Shown here one piece after another: positions 35,250 to 43,648 of a stretch of DNA of 64,000 bases. Within the stretch, counting starts at the first letter, position 1. Each line of letters begins with the position of its first letter. The position numbers and the translations under genes were made by a program. The DNA is taken from positions 3,558,077 through 3,622,076 of the forward strand of contig NZ_LT984884.1 of assembly GCF_900258515.1 (NCBI RefSeq). The letters are read 5' to 3'. The stretch is from Lentibacillus sp. Marseille-P4043 (GTDB lineage: Bacteria; Bacillota; Bacilli; Bacillales; Amphibacillaceae). The notes under the pieces are model-generated. The model was not told the origin of the DNA and ran no database searches. It was given only the letters and a program-made list of their open reading frames with translations.

Positions 35250-36209
35250 TTGTTAGGCACGAAGAATAAACCATCCCAATTACAAGAACAATTAAACGAG
35301 GCTAATGAACAAATTAACCAATTAAAGCAGGAAAAGGCAGTGATCATCGAAGAAAACAATCGATTCTTACAGCAATTTGAGGAAAATTTAACAAGTACAA
35401 TTCAGCAACATGAGCATGTTAACGCACAGCACCATGATTTAGAAGATCTTATTGTACAAATCAAACAGCATTTTGAGGAAATTCAATCACTTGGGAAAAA
35501 ATCAAGTGAACATTCAAACCAATTAGTTGATAAGGGACAGACATTGGTACAATCCTCCGATTCACTAGCAAAGCAAACAGAAGAATACCAAGATATTATG
35601 GGGAATAACAAGCGCTTAATGGACAGCCTGGAAACACAAATGACAAAAACAGCAGGAAGTATGCAAGAATTAGGCGAACACTCCAATACCATTAAAGAAA
35701 TTGTGCAAGTTATAAGTGATATTGCCAATCAAACAAACTTGTTGGCATTAAATGCCTCAATCGAAGCAGCACGTGCTGGTGAACATGGCAAGGGATTCGC
35801 CGTAGTTGCGGCTGAAGTTCGTAAACTTGCCGAAAATACGGCTGAGAGCACGTCACACATTGACGAAGTAACCACAACTATTCAGCAAAAGATTCAAGAA
35901 GCGGAACAAGATACATATGAAAACCAGAAAACGTTGCAATCTTCCACGGAGATGAACAAGAAAACAGTTGATAGGTTAAAAGAAATGGCCACCATTGTCG
36001 AAACAGTAAAATCAAATACCCAAGATGTACTAGCAAACATGAACAACCAAAATGAACTAACAATGGAAATGGTTCATTATATTGACGAAACAAATGAATC
36101 ATTCGAGACAATCAAACAAGCGATTACCCAGCACATTGATGATGCTAAAATTGTCGATAACCAACTTGCTTCAGGTGTAGAAGGGGTTAATGAATTAGCG
36201 AAAAAGTAA
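35250..36209 (+). CDS. Soluble methyl-accepting chemotaxis protein (YfmS-like)
   Basis: 319-residue cytoplasmic chemoreceptor without membrane helices or a known sensory domain. The first 90 residues are a Gln/Glu-rich coiled coil ([18 protein letters not shown]), and the rest is a signalling domain with the conserved tip [20 protein letters not shown] (around 165-185). The apparent ATG at 35244 lies one base after AGGAGG, too close; the in-frame TTG at 35250 has the correct 7-base spacing. B. subtilis YfmS has the same layout. Confidence 0.88.
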   Translation: MLGTKNKPSQLQEQLNEANEQINQLKQEKAVIIEENNRFLQQFEENLTSTIQQHEHVNAQHHDLEDLIVQIKQHFEEIQSLGKKSSEHSNQLVDKGQTLVQSSDSLAKQTEEYQDIMGNNKRLMDSLETQMTKTAGSMQELGEHSNTIKEIVQVISDIANQTNLLALNASIEAARAGEHGKGFAVVAAEVRKLAENTAESTSHIDEVTTTIQQKIQEAEQDTYENQKTLQSSTEMNKKTVDRLKEMATIVETVKSNTQDVLANMNNQNELTMEMVHYIDETNESFETIKQAITQHIDDAKIVDNQLASGVEGVNELAKK

Positions 36210-36217
36210 TTAAAGAA

Positions 36218-36248
36218 GCAGTTCCAAGGGATCGACCAATGGAACTGC
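36218..36248. terminator. Convergent terminator
   Basis: GCAGTTCC / GGAACTGC stem with CTCTTTTTATTT after it. Confidence 0.75.
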
Positions 36249-36254
36249 CTCTTT

Positions 36255-36485
36255 TTATTTGACTGTTTTCACATCTTTTTTATTAAGCCCTAACTTCACC
36301 ATGTTGTTCACTTTAGCAAATGATACTTGTGTTTCCTGGGCAATCTCTTCTACTGAAACATATGGGTGTTTGACACTGAAATTTCTGACTTTGTCGCTAT
36401 CTTTTAGGCATGTAGCACACATCATAAACGGGCTGGATTCCATTGGCCTCTGACACAATCGACAATTTCTCAAAAATTTCCCCAT
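36255..36485 (-). CDS. Zinc-ribbon / HTH small protein, YvyF-like
   Basis: 76 residues with four cysteines in two CxxC pairs (CRLCQRP and CATCLKD), a probable zinc ribbon, followed by an HTH-like stretch VSVEEIAQETQVSFAKVNNMV. The layout is like the flagellar-operon protein YvyF, but it lies alone, not in the flagellar cluster. ATG 36485 is preceded by AAGGGGTGA. It could be a small regulator; the target is unknown. Confidence 0.6.
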   Translation of the reverse strand: MGKFLRNCRLCQRPMESSPFMMCATCLKDSDKVRNFSVKHPYVSVEEIAQETQVSFAKVNNMVKLGLNKKDVKTVK

Positions 36486-36784
36486 TCCATCACCCCTTAT
36501 GCCTTTGTTACGTATAGTATACATCTTTCGGAAAAATTTAACAATACGGTTGTGTGAATTTTTAAAAAATAGTACTATTGACAGTTAAACATAAGCTTTA
36601 CCCTTAAAAGCATGTGCAAAAAGAACCAATCGATTGGAAGGCAAGGTGCAATCTTTTATTTACTTTGAAAGGTCGATCCAACCTTCTAGCCTACACAGTA
36701 ATTACAGTTTCTTCTTCAAAATTAATCCATAAATGTGTCCAAAATGGTATAATTCATATAGCTATTTTCTGATGAGTGTTTTAA
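36486..36784. other. Gene-free spacer
   Basis: No supported gene. A TATAAT-like box is at 36748-36753, without a convincing -35. Confidence 0.5.
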
Positions 36785-36800
36785 TGTGATTTTTTTCACA
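36785..36800. promoter_or_regulatory. Fnr/CRP-type palindrome
   Basis: TGTGA-N6-TCACA, a perfect match to the Fnr/CRP half-site pattern, 50 bases upstream of the TDT-like gene. In Bacillus, Fnr recognises TGTGA-N6-TCACT/A, mainly in genes of anaerobic metabolism. Confidence 0.5.
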
Positions 36801-36849
36801 GCTAGTAATGGTTTCCCATGCTATTTTTTAAGTAATAGAGGGAAATAGA

Positions 36850-37914
36850 TTGGACGTGGTATATATGCTTTTAAATGGACCTTACAAAAAAATTGAGCCT
36901 GCTAGCGGGGCAATCATTATGGCAAATGGGATTTTTCTGATTGGTGCAGTAGAGGCGTTTCCACTGTTAGATGTGCAATTGGGTAAATATTTAGCATTTA
37001 TTTTACTTGTGGTATGGATTTTTATTTATAAATCGCTATCTGTACAATTCTTTCATCGTGACTTTTTAATTTCGTTTATCAAACATCCAGTAAATTCATT
37101 TGTGATAGGAACATGGATTGCAGGGGTTTCCGTTTTGTGTAATGTATTTGTCCGTTACTTCCCTGATATTCGGCTAATTACACAGGCAATGGGGATTCTT
37201 AATACGTTTTTATTTCTATTTTTTCTATTGAATTGCTTTTACAATTTCAAACAATTATTAGGTGAACATAAAAACTATCCTGTACATGGGGCTATTTTAC
37301 TGTCTACTGTTGGTACACAATCCATTATTATTTTGTTAAACAATGTTTTTTTTCAGTTTCCAGTTTATTTTTCAGAAGCAATTATTATTTTAGGTTTTAC
37401 ATTTTATTTAGCTGGCATCATTTTAATTGGTAACCGTTATATTAGACAAAACGACTGGACAATAGCTGACGATTGGGCAAATACAAATTGCATTATTCAT
37501 GGTGCGCTTTCCATTACTGGTCTGGCAATTGTGACAACCAATACGTTTACACCTGTTTTCATAACTGTTTTCTGGCTTGTTGTTTTCGCCTTACTAATTA
37601 TTGTTGAAATTGTCGAGGTCATACGAGCCGTTATCAGGGTCAAATTATATGGGTGGAACAAAGGAATTTTCACCTATAATGTTACCCAATGGTCACGGAA
37701 CTTTACATTCGGTATGTTCTATACTTTTTCATTGGTCATGCACAAAAATCCGTTTTATCCAATCAATGAAAAACTTTATCAGTTCCAAGAAGTGTTTATG
37801 TCATTTTGGGCGTGGGTTGTCTTAATTGCACTCGTTGGACAAATTGCTATTTACTTTAAATCACGTATTGAATCGACCCGTTTCTGGAAAAGCCGTGACC
37901 TTTCACATCAATAG
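36850..37914 (+). CDS. TDT/SLAC1-like polytopic membrane protein
   Basis: 354-residue membrane protein with about 10 hydrophobic segments, as in the TDT (tellurite-resistance/dicarboxylate, voltage-dependent anion channel) family. It has aromatic motifs such as SRNFTFGMFYTFSLVMHKN near 280-300. The start is a TTG with GAGGG seven bases before it. The assignment rests on length and topology, so it is tentative. Transported substrates in this family include anions such as malate, sulfite or chloride; none is indicated here. Confidence 0.5.
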   Translation: MDVVYMLLNGPYKKIEPASGAIIMANGIFLIGAVEAFPLLDVQLGKYLAFILLVVWIFIYKSLSVQFFHRDFLISFIKHPVNSFVIGTWIAGVSVLCNVFVRYFPDIRLITQAMGILNTFLFLFFLLNCFYNFKQLLGEHKNYPVHGAILLSTVGTQSIIILLNNVFFQFPVYFSEAIIILGFTFYLAGIILIGNRYIRQNDWTIADDWANTNCIIHGALSITGLAIVTTNTFTPVFITVFWLVVFALLIIVEIVEVIRAVIRVKLYGWNKGIFTYNVTQWSRNFTFGMFYTFSLVMHKNPFYPINEKLYQFQEVFMSFWAWVVLIALVGQIAIYFKSRIESTRFWKSRDLSHQ

Positions 37915-37989
37915 GCTGGGCACTGGTTCTGGACGTAACTATTCCTCCATGGGAACAATTAGAGCTAAAATTTATACTTCTTTACTATT

Positions 37990-38023
37990 AAAAAACCTGC
38001 TATTATTGAATAGTAGGTTTTTT
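37990..38023 (+). terminator. Terminator of the TDT-like gene
   Basis: AAAAAACCTGCTATT / AATAGTAGGTTTTTT, long stem with terminal T-run. Confidence 0.85.
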
Positions 38024-38050
38024 ACATACTGGATGAGGAGATGAGTAGAC

Positions 38051-38602
38051 TTGCAATTAGAAGAAATGTTGACGTACAACAAACAATTTGTCGAAGGAAA
38101 GGAATACGAAGCCTTCCAAACGGATAATCTTCCAAATAAACGGATGGTTATCTTAACTTGCATGGATACACGCCTGGTAGAGTTACTTCCAAGAGCATTA
38201 AATATTCAAAATGGCGATGTCAAAATGCTTAAAAACGCTGGAGCTATTATTCGCGATCCATTCGATAGCATTATGAAGGGTATTCTAGTCGCTATCTATG
38301 AACTGCAGGCGGAAGAAGTAACCGTAATTGGGCACCGTGATTGTGGGATGTCACATGTCGATACGGATGTTTTAACTAACAAAATGATCGAGCATGGTAT
38401 AGAAAAAGAAACATTACAAACGCTTGAGCATGCTGGAATCGACTTACATGATGAATTCCGTGGATTTGATTCCGTAGAAGAATCCGTTCAACACAGTGTA
38501 ACCATTGTACGAAACCATCCACTTCTCCCTAAACACATAAAAGTACACGGATTAGTAATTGATCCCGGAACCGGGAAACTAGACGTTGTAACAAAAGGCT
38601 AA
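38051..38602 (+). CDS. ytiB: Beta-class carbonic anhydrase (YtiB-like)
   Basis: 183-residue zinc enzyme catalysing hydration of CO2 to bicarbonate. Zinc ligands are Cys37 (TCMDTR, with Asp39 and Arg41 as the dyad), His95 and Cys98 (IGHRDCGM). The length and the N-terminus MLTYNKQFVEGKEYEAFQT match B. subtilis YtiB. The TTG start at 38051 aligns the protein correctly and has a GAGGAG site; ATG 38066 would lose the N-terminal helix. It is downstream of the anion channel-like gene, separated by a terminator. Confidence 0.9.
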   Translation: MQLEEMLTYNKQFVEGKEYEAFQTDNLPNKRMVILTCMDTRLVELLPRALNIQNGDVKMLKNAGAIIRDPFDSIMKGILVAIYELQAEEVTVIGHRDCGMSHVDTDVLTNKMIEHGIEKETLQTLEHAGIDLHDEFRGFDSVEESVQHSVTIVRNHPLLPKHIKVHGLVIDPGTGKLDVVTKG

Positions 38603-38617
38603 TTTATCATATATTAC

Positions 38618-38653
38618 AAACTGTCACCAGATTAAATTGGTGGCAGTTTTTTT
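38618..38653 (+). terminator. Terminator of the carbonic anhydrase gene
   Basis: AAACTGTCACCA / TGGTGGCAGTTT stem (one mismatch) with a run of seven T. Confidence 0.85.
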
Positions 38654-38738
38654 GCTTAGACTGTTTTATATAAGATTGTTGTTTTTGGGTATGAATAAAA
38701 ACTGAACTGTTCGATGCTGTGAATTTCGTGTTCGAGGT

Positions 38739-38822
38739 GCGCGACTTTTCGGCCGGGATGCGCGACTTTTCGGCCGGGGTGCGCGACTTTTCGGCCGGGA
38801 TGCGCGACTTTTCGATTGAGGT
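38739..38822. repeat. 21-bp tandem array, 4 units
   Basis: GCGCGACTTTTCGGCCGGG followed by AT or GT, at 38739, 38760, 38781 and 38802, with the last unit degenerate and one further degenerate unit before 38739. It is 75 bases upstream of the gerA start codon, upstream of the likely promoter. In style (GC-rich, short, tandem, no stop codon on the minus strand) it resembles the 20-bp arrays, but the sequence differs. Confidence 0.9.
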
Positions 38823-38834
38823 ACATTGTTTTTA

Positions 38835-38863
38835 TTATAATTTATCGAATTTCTCACATACTA
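38835..38863 (+). promoter_or_regulatory. Candidate sigma-G promoter of the gerABC operon
   Basis: CATACTA at 38857-38863 matches the sigma-G -10 consensus, with TTATA (one mismatch to GHATR) at 38835-38839 and a 17-bp spacer. Germinant receptor operons are transcribed by sigma-G. Confidence 0.45.
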
Positions 38864-38896
38864 ATACATAGTAAGTAGTTTCACCAGGAGGAACGT

Positions 38897-40405
38897 ATGA
38901 AAATAAATCGTCGGCGCAAAAAACAGCCTAATAGCATTTTCCCTTTAAAAGTAGATAAATTAAAACAAATTATGCAGAGTAAGTTTGAAAATAATGAGGA
39001 CCTAATTTTTTCGATTTACGAACATCAAGGCAAAAAAATTGCAGTGTTCTTTATTTCATATCAAGCCGATTCGGACAAAGTCGAGGATTTTTTATTGGAC
39101 CCTCTCCTAAGCAGCAAGCATGAATGGACAAGTTCATCCATCTTGAATGAAATTCCTTTAGGTACTGGTAAAACCACCGTTGCACTCGAAGATATCCTAG
39201 AAAAACTTTTGATTGGTGAAGTTTTTATTTATGTAGAGAATGAAGAAGAGATTGTTTCATATATATTGCTTAAAAAACAGCATCGGCAACTGTCAAAGGC
39301 GGAAAATGAAACTGTAGTACTCGGACCGCAAATAGCGTTTACCGAATCACTTATTACCAATTTAAATGTCGTCCGGTGGAGTATTCGGTCAACCGATCTT
39401 GTTTTAGAAAAAATAATGGTTGGCAAGCGGTATCCACGTGAAGTTCGAATTGTTTATGTCAAGTCCGTGGCGAATGAGGTAGACGTTAATACAATGCGAC
39501 AACGGCTTCAAGATTTGGATATCGATGAACTTGAGGATAGTACGGTATTACAACAATACTTAGATGATTCATCAACTAGTATTTTTCCGCAATATTATTC
39601 GACGGAATTGCCCGATCGCTTCAGTTATGCAGTCAGGCAAGGACGAATTGGTGTGTTAACGGAAAATAGTCCAACAGGATTCATCGCACCAACTACATTT
39701 TTTAGTTTCTTTGAATCAACAGAAGATATGTATATGCGCTGGCAAGCAGGTTCATTTTTACGGATTATGCGTTTTATTTCTATGTTTCTTGCGGTCATTT
39801 TAACGCCATTATATGTTGCAGCAGCTACCTATCATTACGAGATTATCCCGACAGCCGAATTAATTACACTTGGCCAATCCAGGGCTATCGTGCCTTTTCC
39901 ACCAATAATTGAAGCTTTAATTCTAGAATTTTTAATTGAATTACTTCGAGAAGCAGGAGCACGGCTGCCGACAAAAATCGGCCAAACAATTGGTATCGTT
40001 GGCGGGGTTATCATCGGGCAAGCAGTTGTTGAAGCAGGATTAACAAGTAGTATTTTAATCATAGTTGTCGCATTAAGTGCTTTATCTTCGTTTACCGTTC
40101 CAGGATACTTGATGGGGACATCGATTCGTGTTATTCGCTTTCCAATGATGCTTTTAGCGGGAGTGCTGGGACTGATCGGGATTATGTTTGGACTCATTTT
40201 TCTCATCATTCACTTATTACGAATTAACTCGTTAGGTAGACCCTATCTTTCCCCTGTGTATCCGTTTCGCTGGGCTGATTTAAATAAAGCTTTGTTTCGC
40301 GCACCATTGCAATATGAAAATAAGCGCTTTTTCTCATTTAGACCGAAAGATTTACTCCGTTATAGAAGGGGTGAAGCAAAACGAAGACATGATATTGACG
40401 AGTAG
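38897..40405 (+). CDS. Spore germinant receptor subunit A (GerA/GerK type)
   Basis: 502-residue protein of the spore germination GerA/SpoVAF family, in the spore inner membrane. A hydrophilic N-terminal domain (1-280) is followed by about four or five membrane helices (280-430). Family motifs are visible: LPDRFSYAVRQGRIGVLTENSP (around 234-255), PTFFSFFESTEDMYMRW, and REAGARLPTKIGQTIGIVGGVIIGQAVVEAGL. It starts at ATG 38897 (AGGAGG site). It is the first gene of an A-B-C operon that responds to a nutrient germinant of unknown identity. Confidence 0.92.
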   Translation: MKINRRRKKQPNSIFPLKVDKLKQIMQSKFENNEDLIFSIYEHQGKKIAVFFISYQADSDKVEDFLLDPLLSSKHEWTSSSILNEIPLGTGKTTVALEDILEKLLIGEVFIYVENEEEIVSYILLKKQHRQLSKAENETVVLGPQIAFTESLITNLNVVRWSIRSTDLVLEKIMVGKRYPREVRIVYVKSVANEVDVNTMRQRLQDLDIDELEDSTVLQQYLDDSSTSIFPQYYSTELPDRFSYAVRQGRIGVLTENSPTGFIAPTTFFSFFESTEDMYMRWQAGSFLRIMRFISMFLAVILTPLYVAAATYHYEIIPTAELITLGQSRAIVPFPPIIEALILEFLIELLREAGARLPTKIGQTIGIVGGVIIGQAVVEAGLTSSILIIVVALSALSSFTVPGYLMGTSIRVIRFPMMLLAGVLGLIGIMFGLIFLIIHLLRINSLGRPYLSPVYPFRWADLNKALFRAPLQYENKRFFSFRPKDLLRYRRGEAKRRHDIDE

Positions 40406-40413
40406 GTGACAGG

Positions 40414-41532
40414 ATGGATATTAATGTTAACGTAAAATCAAACCTGCGCATTCGGGCCTTCTATTTGTTTTTTGTAATCGTATCAATTCAAGTAGGTGTC
40501 GGGATTATGGGGGCTCCAATGTATATTTTTAAGGAAGCACGCCAAGATTCCTGGATTTCTATTCTGCTTGCTTTTATTTTTATCTGCGCCGTCTTATTTG
40601 TCATGTTTCGTATCCTGAACAGTTATGAAAATGCAGATATTTTGGGTATCCAGGTAGATGTATTCGGAAAATGGCTTGGCAAAACACTTGGTACCATCTA
40701 TATTCTTTATTTTGCGGTTGCATTATTTTCCATATTAGTTACCTATATTGAAGTAATCCAAATATTTATTTTTCCAGATATTAGTCCATTAATTTTGGGT
40801 TTCCTTCTACTATTATTGGCCATTTATAGTGTACTTGGAGGCATACGCACCATTATCGGGGTTGCGTTTCTATTCTTTTTTCTCGCTCATTGGCTAACAT
40901 TCCTGATCTATGAACCAGCAACACATATGGATTTCACCCATTTTCAGCCTTTATTTGATGCATCCATTGTTGAATTATTAAATGGATCCAAGACTACATC
41001 TTATACATTTGCCGGTTTTGAAATACTCTTTTTCATCTATCCATTTGTTCAAAACAAGAAGCAAGCTAAATTACCTGTTTATCTAGGTGCCTCATGGTCA
41101 GCAGCATTGGTTTTTATTTATACGGTAGTCGCAATCGGCTTTTACAGTCCACAACAATTAGAAGACTTGGAATGGTCGTCTTTATCTCTATACAAGATCG
41201 TCACCTTTCCATTTATCAAACGGATGGATTATATTGTGATTGCTGAATGGATGATGGTAACATTGCCAAATATGATTTTATTAATGTGGGGTATAACATA
41301 TGGATTGAAACGATTGTACAAAATTCCCCAGAAAGTCACTTTATACATAACATCCTTTATTCTATTCGTTTTAACCGGATTCATTTCGTATCACTATTGG
41401 ATAATTGAGTTAACAGATAGAATTTCAAAAATTGGTTTCTGGATTGTTTATATTTACCCATTTTTCCTTCTTCCGCTCGTGATCATTAAGAAACGTTGGC
41501 GTACTAGACAGAAAGGAAAGGAGGAAAAGTGA
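40414..41532 (+). CDS. Spore germinant receptor subunit B (GerB/APC type)
   Basis: 372-residue polytopic protein of the spore germination permease family (APC fold, about 10 membrane segments). The early segment VSIQVGVGIMGAPMYIFKEARQDSWIS is the family signature. It lies nine bases after subunit A and overlaps subunit C. It is thought to bind the germinant. Confidence 0.92.
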   Translation: MDINVNVKSNLRIRAFYLFFVIVSIQVGVGIMGAPMYIFKEARQDSWISILLAFIFICAVLFVMFRILNSYENADILGIQVDVFGKWLGKTLGTIYILYFAVALFSILVTYIEVIQIFIFPDISPLILGFLLLLLAIYSVLGGIRTIIGVAFLFFFLAHWLTFLIYEPATHMDFTHFQPLFDASIVELLNGSKTTSYTFAGFEILFFIYPFVQNKKQAKLPVYLGASWSAALVFIYTVVAIGFYSPQQLEDLEWSSLSLYKIVTFPFIKRMDYIVIAEWMMVTLPNMILLMWGITYGLKRLYKIPQKVTLYITSFILFVLTGFISYHYWIIELTDRISKIGFWIVYIYPFFLLPLVIIKKRWRTRQKGKEEK

Positions 41533-42668
41533 TGCAAAGAAAAGGAGGAATCCTTCTCTTGTTGGCGATTTTGCTCACAGGGTGTGTCCAAACGAAAACA
41601 ATTGAGGATCTTGGAATTATTAATACACGTGGAGTCGATCTCATCGAGGATAACCAATTGGACACAACCATAGTTATTTTTAAATTTGATTCCAAGAAAC
41701 AGGAAGTCTCTAAGATCGTTTTCGGAAAAGGGAATACAATTAAAAATGCCCGTCAACACGCTAGTTACCATACAAGATTCCAACTGACACCGGGAGCAAT
41801 TGATTTGGAAATATACGGAACAGAAGCCGCGAAAAAAGGAATAATGCCCTATTTAGATACATTAAACCGAGATGCTAGAGTATCAGACACTATGAGCTTA
41901 GCTGTAAGTGATACGACAGCAAAAGAAGTTATTATGTCAGGGGAAAAAAGTGGCATTCCAAATACTGGTCGTTATTTACATGACCTGGTCCAAAAAAATA
42001 TTAAAGTGAATGTTATTCCAAGAATTAACTTACATGATTTTGTGCACTTCTATTTTGATAGAGGAAGGGATCCTGTCTTGCCAAGTCTAGGGGTAAAAGA
42101 TGGCAAGCCCGTTTTATCATCCCTGGCAATCTTTCGAGATGATAAGCAAGTTGGAAACATACCGATGAAAAAAGCCTTTTACATTACGATGTATAATCAA
42201 ACCATCAAAGATCTTTTTATTGAGATCCCCCTTCCGTTAAAACCATTTGCAAAATATGCCTACAATATGAACAAAGACGAACTGGATAATCGTCAATTTT
42301 ATACGTTGTTGACTGTTCTTAATGGCAAAAACAAAACAAAAATGACCGATGTACAAAACTTGAAATTCCAAACAGAAGTCAAATTAGAAGTAAGCTTAAT
42401 GGAAATGACAGAATCAATCAGTGTGAAAAGTCAGGAAGCTATAAAGCAGATGGAAAAGGAAATTGAAAAGGTGGTCAAACATGAGTATGAAAAACTCTTG
42501 AAAGAATTACAAACACTAAATGCCGATCCTTTTGGCTATGGTACCATTTATAAAGCAAACAAATCGGATGGAAAGCTAAAAAGATCAGAATGGCGCGATA
42601 AATTTCCTACCATTGATGTAGACTTTAAGGTCAATGTAAAAATTCTCCGCCATGGGATGGTACCGTAA
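41532..42668 (+). CDS. Spore germinant receptor subunit C lipoprotein (GerC type)
   Basis: 378-residue lipoprotein. The signal peptide ends in LLTGC (lipobox, about residue 18). The Ger(x)C family order is present: VQTKTIEDLGIINTRGVDL follows the lipobox, then SGIPNTGRYLHDLVQ near the middle, and MTESISVKSQEAIKQMEKEIEKVV near the end. ATG 41532 overlaps the subunit B stop codon (ATG/TGA) and has AGGAGG seven bases upstream. A convergent terminator follows. Confidence 0.92.
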   Translation: MQRKGGILLLLAILLTGCVQTKTIEDLGIINTRGVDLIEDNQLDTTIVIFKFDSKKQEVSKIVFGKGNTIKNARQHASYHTRFQLTPGAIDLEIYGTEAAKKGIMPYLDTLNRDARVSDTMSLAVSDTTAKEVIMSGEKSGIPNTGRYLHDLVQKNIKVNVIPRINLHDFVHFYFDRGRDPVLPSLGVKDGKPVLSSLAIFRDDKQVGNIPMKKAFYITMYNQTIKDLFIEIPLPLKPFAKYAYNMNKDELDNRQFYTLLTVLNGKNKTKMTDVQNLKFQTEVKLEVSLMEMTESISVKSQEAIKQMEKEIEKVVKHEYEKLLKELQTLNADPFGYGTIYKANKSDGKLKRSEWRDKFPTIDVDFKVNVKILRHGMVP

Positions 42669-42697
42669 GATTGCGGGCTTGTTACGGCATATGGAAA

Positions 42698-42722
42698 GGA
42701 AATTGGGTGATTGCCAATTTCC
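42698..42722. terminator. Convergent terminator of the ger operon
   Basis: AGGAAATTGG / CCAATTTCCT, then TTCATTTTTG. Confidence 0.75.
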
Positions 42723-42723
42723 T

Positions 42724-43551
42724 TCATTTTTGTATAGAAACATTGTTAGGATGTGAACCAACACGCATCCCCTCATCCATTTGATCCAATAATTTCATAT
42801 CCCGCTCATCAAGGTGAAAGTCAAATACTGTTATGTTTTCTCTTTGCCGTTCACTATTTGTGGATTTTGGAATAACCACAAAATCACGCTGCAAGTGCCA
42901 ACGAATGATAATCTGTGCTGGCGACTTTTTATATTTTTCACCGAGTTTAACGAGTAGTGGATCATCCAAGTACGTTGCTCTTCCCAAAGGGGACCATGAT
43001 TCAATAGCGATTCCCTTTTCGTGACAATAGTTGATTGTACGTGTCTCAACTAATTTCGGGTGTAATTCAATTTGGTCGACTGCTGGTTGCACTTCTTGGG
43101 TGCGGGCTAGTTCTTGTAAATGGTGATCGAGAAAATTGCTCACACCAATTGCTTTTGCCGCTCCATCTTTGTATACCTTTTCTAACGCTTTCCATGTCTC
43201 CGGAAAAATAGTAGGAACCGGCCAATGAATGAGGTAAAGGTCAACATATTCTAATCCAAGTCTGTTCAAACTTTTTGCAAACGCCTCTTGGGCACGCTCA
43301 AATCCATGGTCATCATTCCAAACCTTCGTGGTCACAAAAATTTCTTCTCTCGGTATCCCTGAATCCTTGATGGCCTTGCCTACACCTTCTTCATTGCCGT
43401 AAAAACTAGCTGTGTCGATGTGCCGATAGCCAAGCTCAAGGGCATTTTTAACCGTTTCATATACCTGTTCAGCTGGTACTTTATAAACCCCTAGACCTAA
43501 TTGCGGGATTTGCTTTCCATTATTTAGCCTCTTTGTAGTGTTAGGATTCAT
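42724..43551 (-). CDS. Aldo/keto reductase (YtbE/YvgN-like)
   Basis: 275-residue NADPH-dependent oxidoreductase. The catalytic tetrad is Asp46, Tyr51, Lys76 and His109 (RHIDTASFYGNEEGVG, FVTTKVWND, YLIHWP). The C-terminal NADP-binding motif VVIPKSTNSERQRENI is present. Such enzymes reduce aldehydes such as methylglyoxal. Standalone gene. Confidence 0.92.
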   Translation of the reverse strand: MNPNTTKRLNNGKQIPQLGLGVYKVPAEQVYETVKNALELGYRHIDTASFYGNEEGVGKAIKDSGIPREEIFVTTKVWNDDHGFERAQEAFAKSLNRLGLEYVDLYLIHWPVPTIFPETWKALEKVYKDGAAKAIGVSNFLDHHLQELARTQEVQPAVDQIELHPKLVETRTINYCHEKGIAIESWSPLGRATYLDDPLLVKLGEKYKKSPAQIIIRWHLQRDFVVIPKSTNSERQRENITVFDFHLDERDMKLLDQMDEGMRVGSHPNNVSIQK

Positions 43552-43610
43552 CTTTTACAACTCCTTTGATTCCAAGTTTAACGTATACAGGACTACTCTT
43601 CCATTATAAA

Positions 43611-43640
43611 AAGCGCGGGCTCCTAATTAGGAAGCCCACG
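43611..43640 (-). terminator. Terminator of the opuA operon
   Basis: CGTGGGCTTCC / GGAGCCCGCG stem on the minus strand, then CTTTTTATAA. Confidence 0.8.
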
Positions 43641-43648
43641 TTAAACTT

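Noticed and set aside
38666-38857. 63-codon minus-strand frame with SRASRPK-type repeats
   Set aside because: Product of the 21-bp array; non-coding context upstream of gerA.
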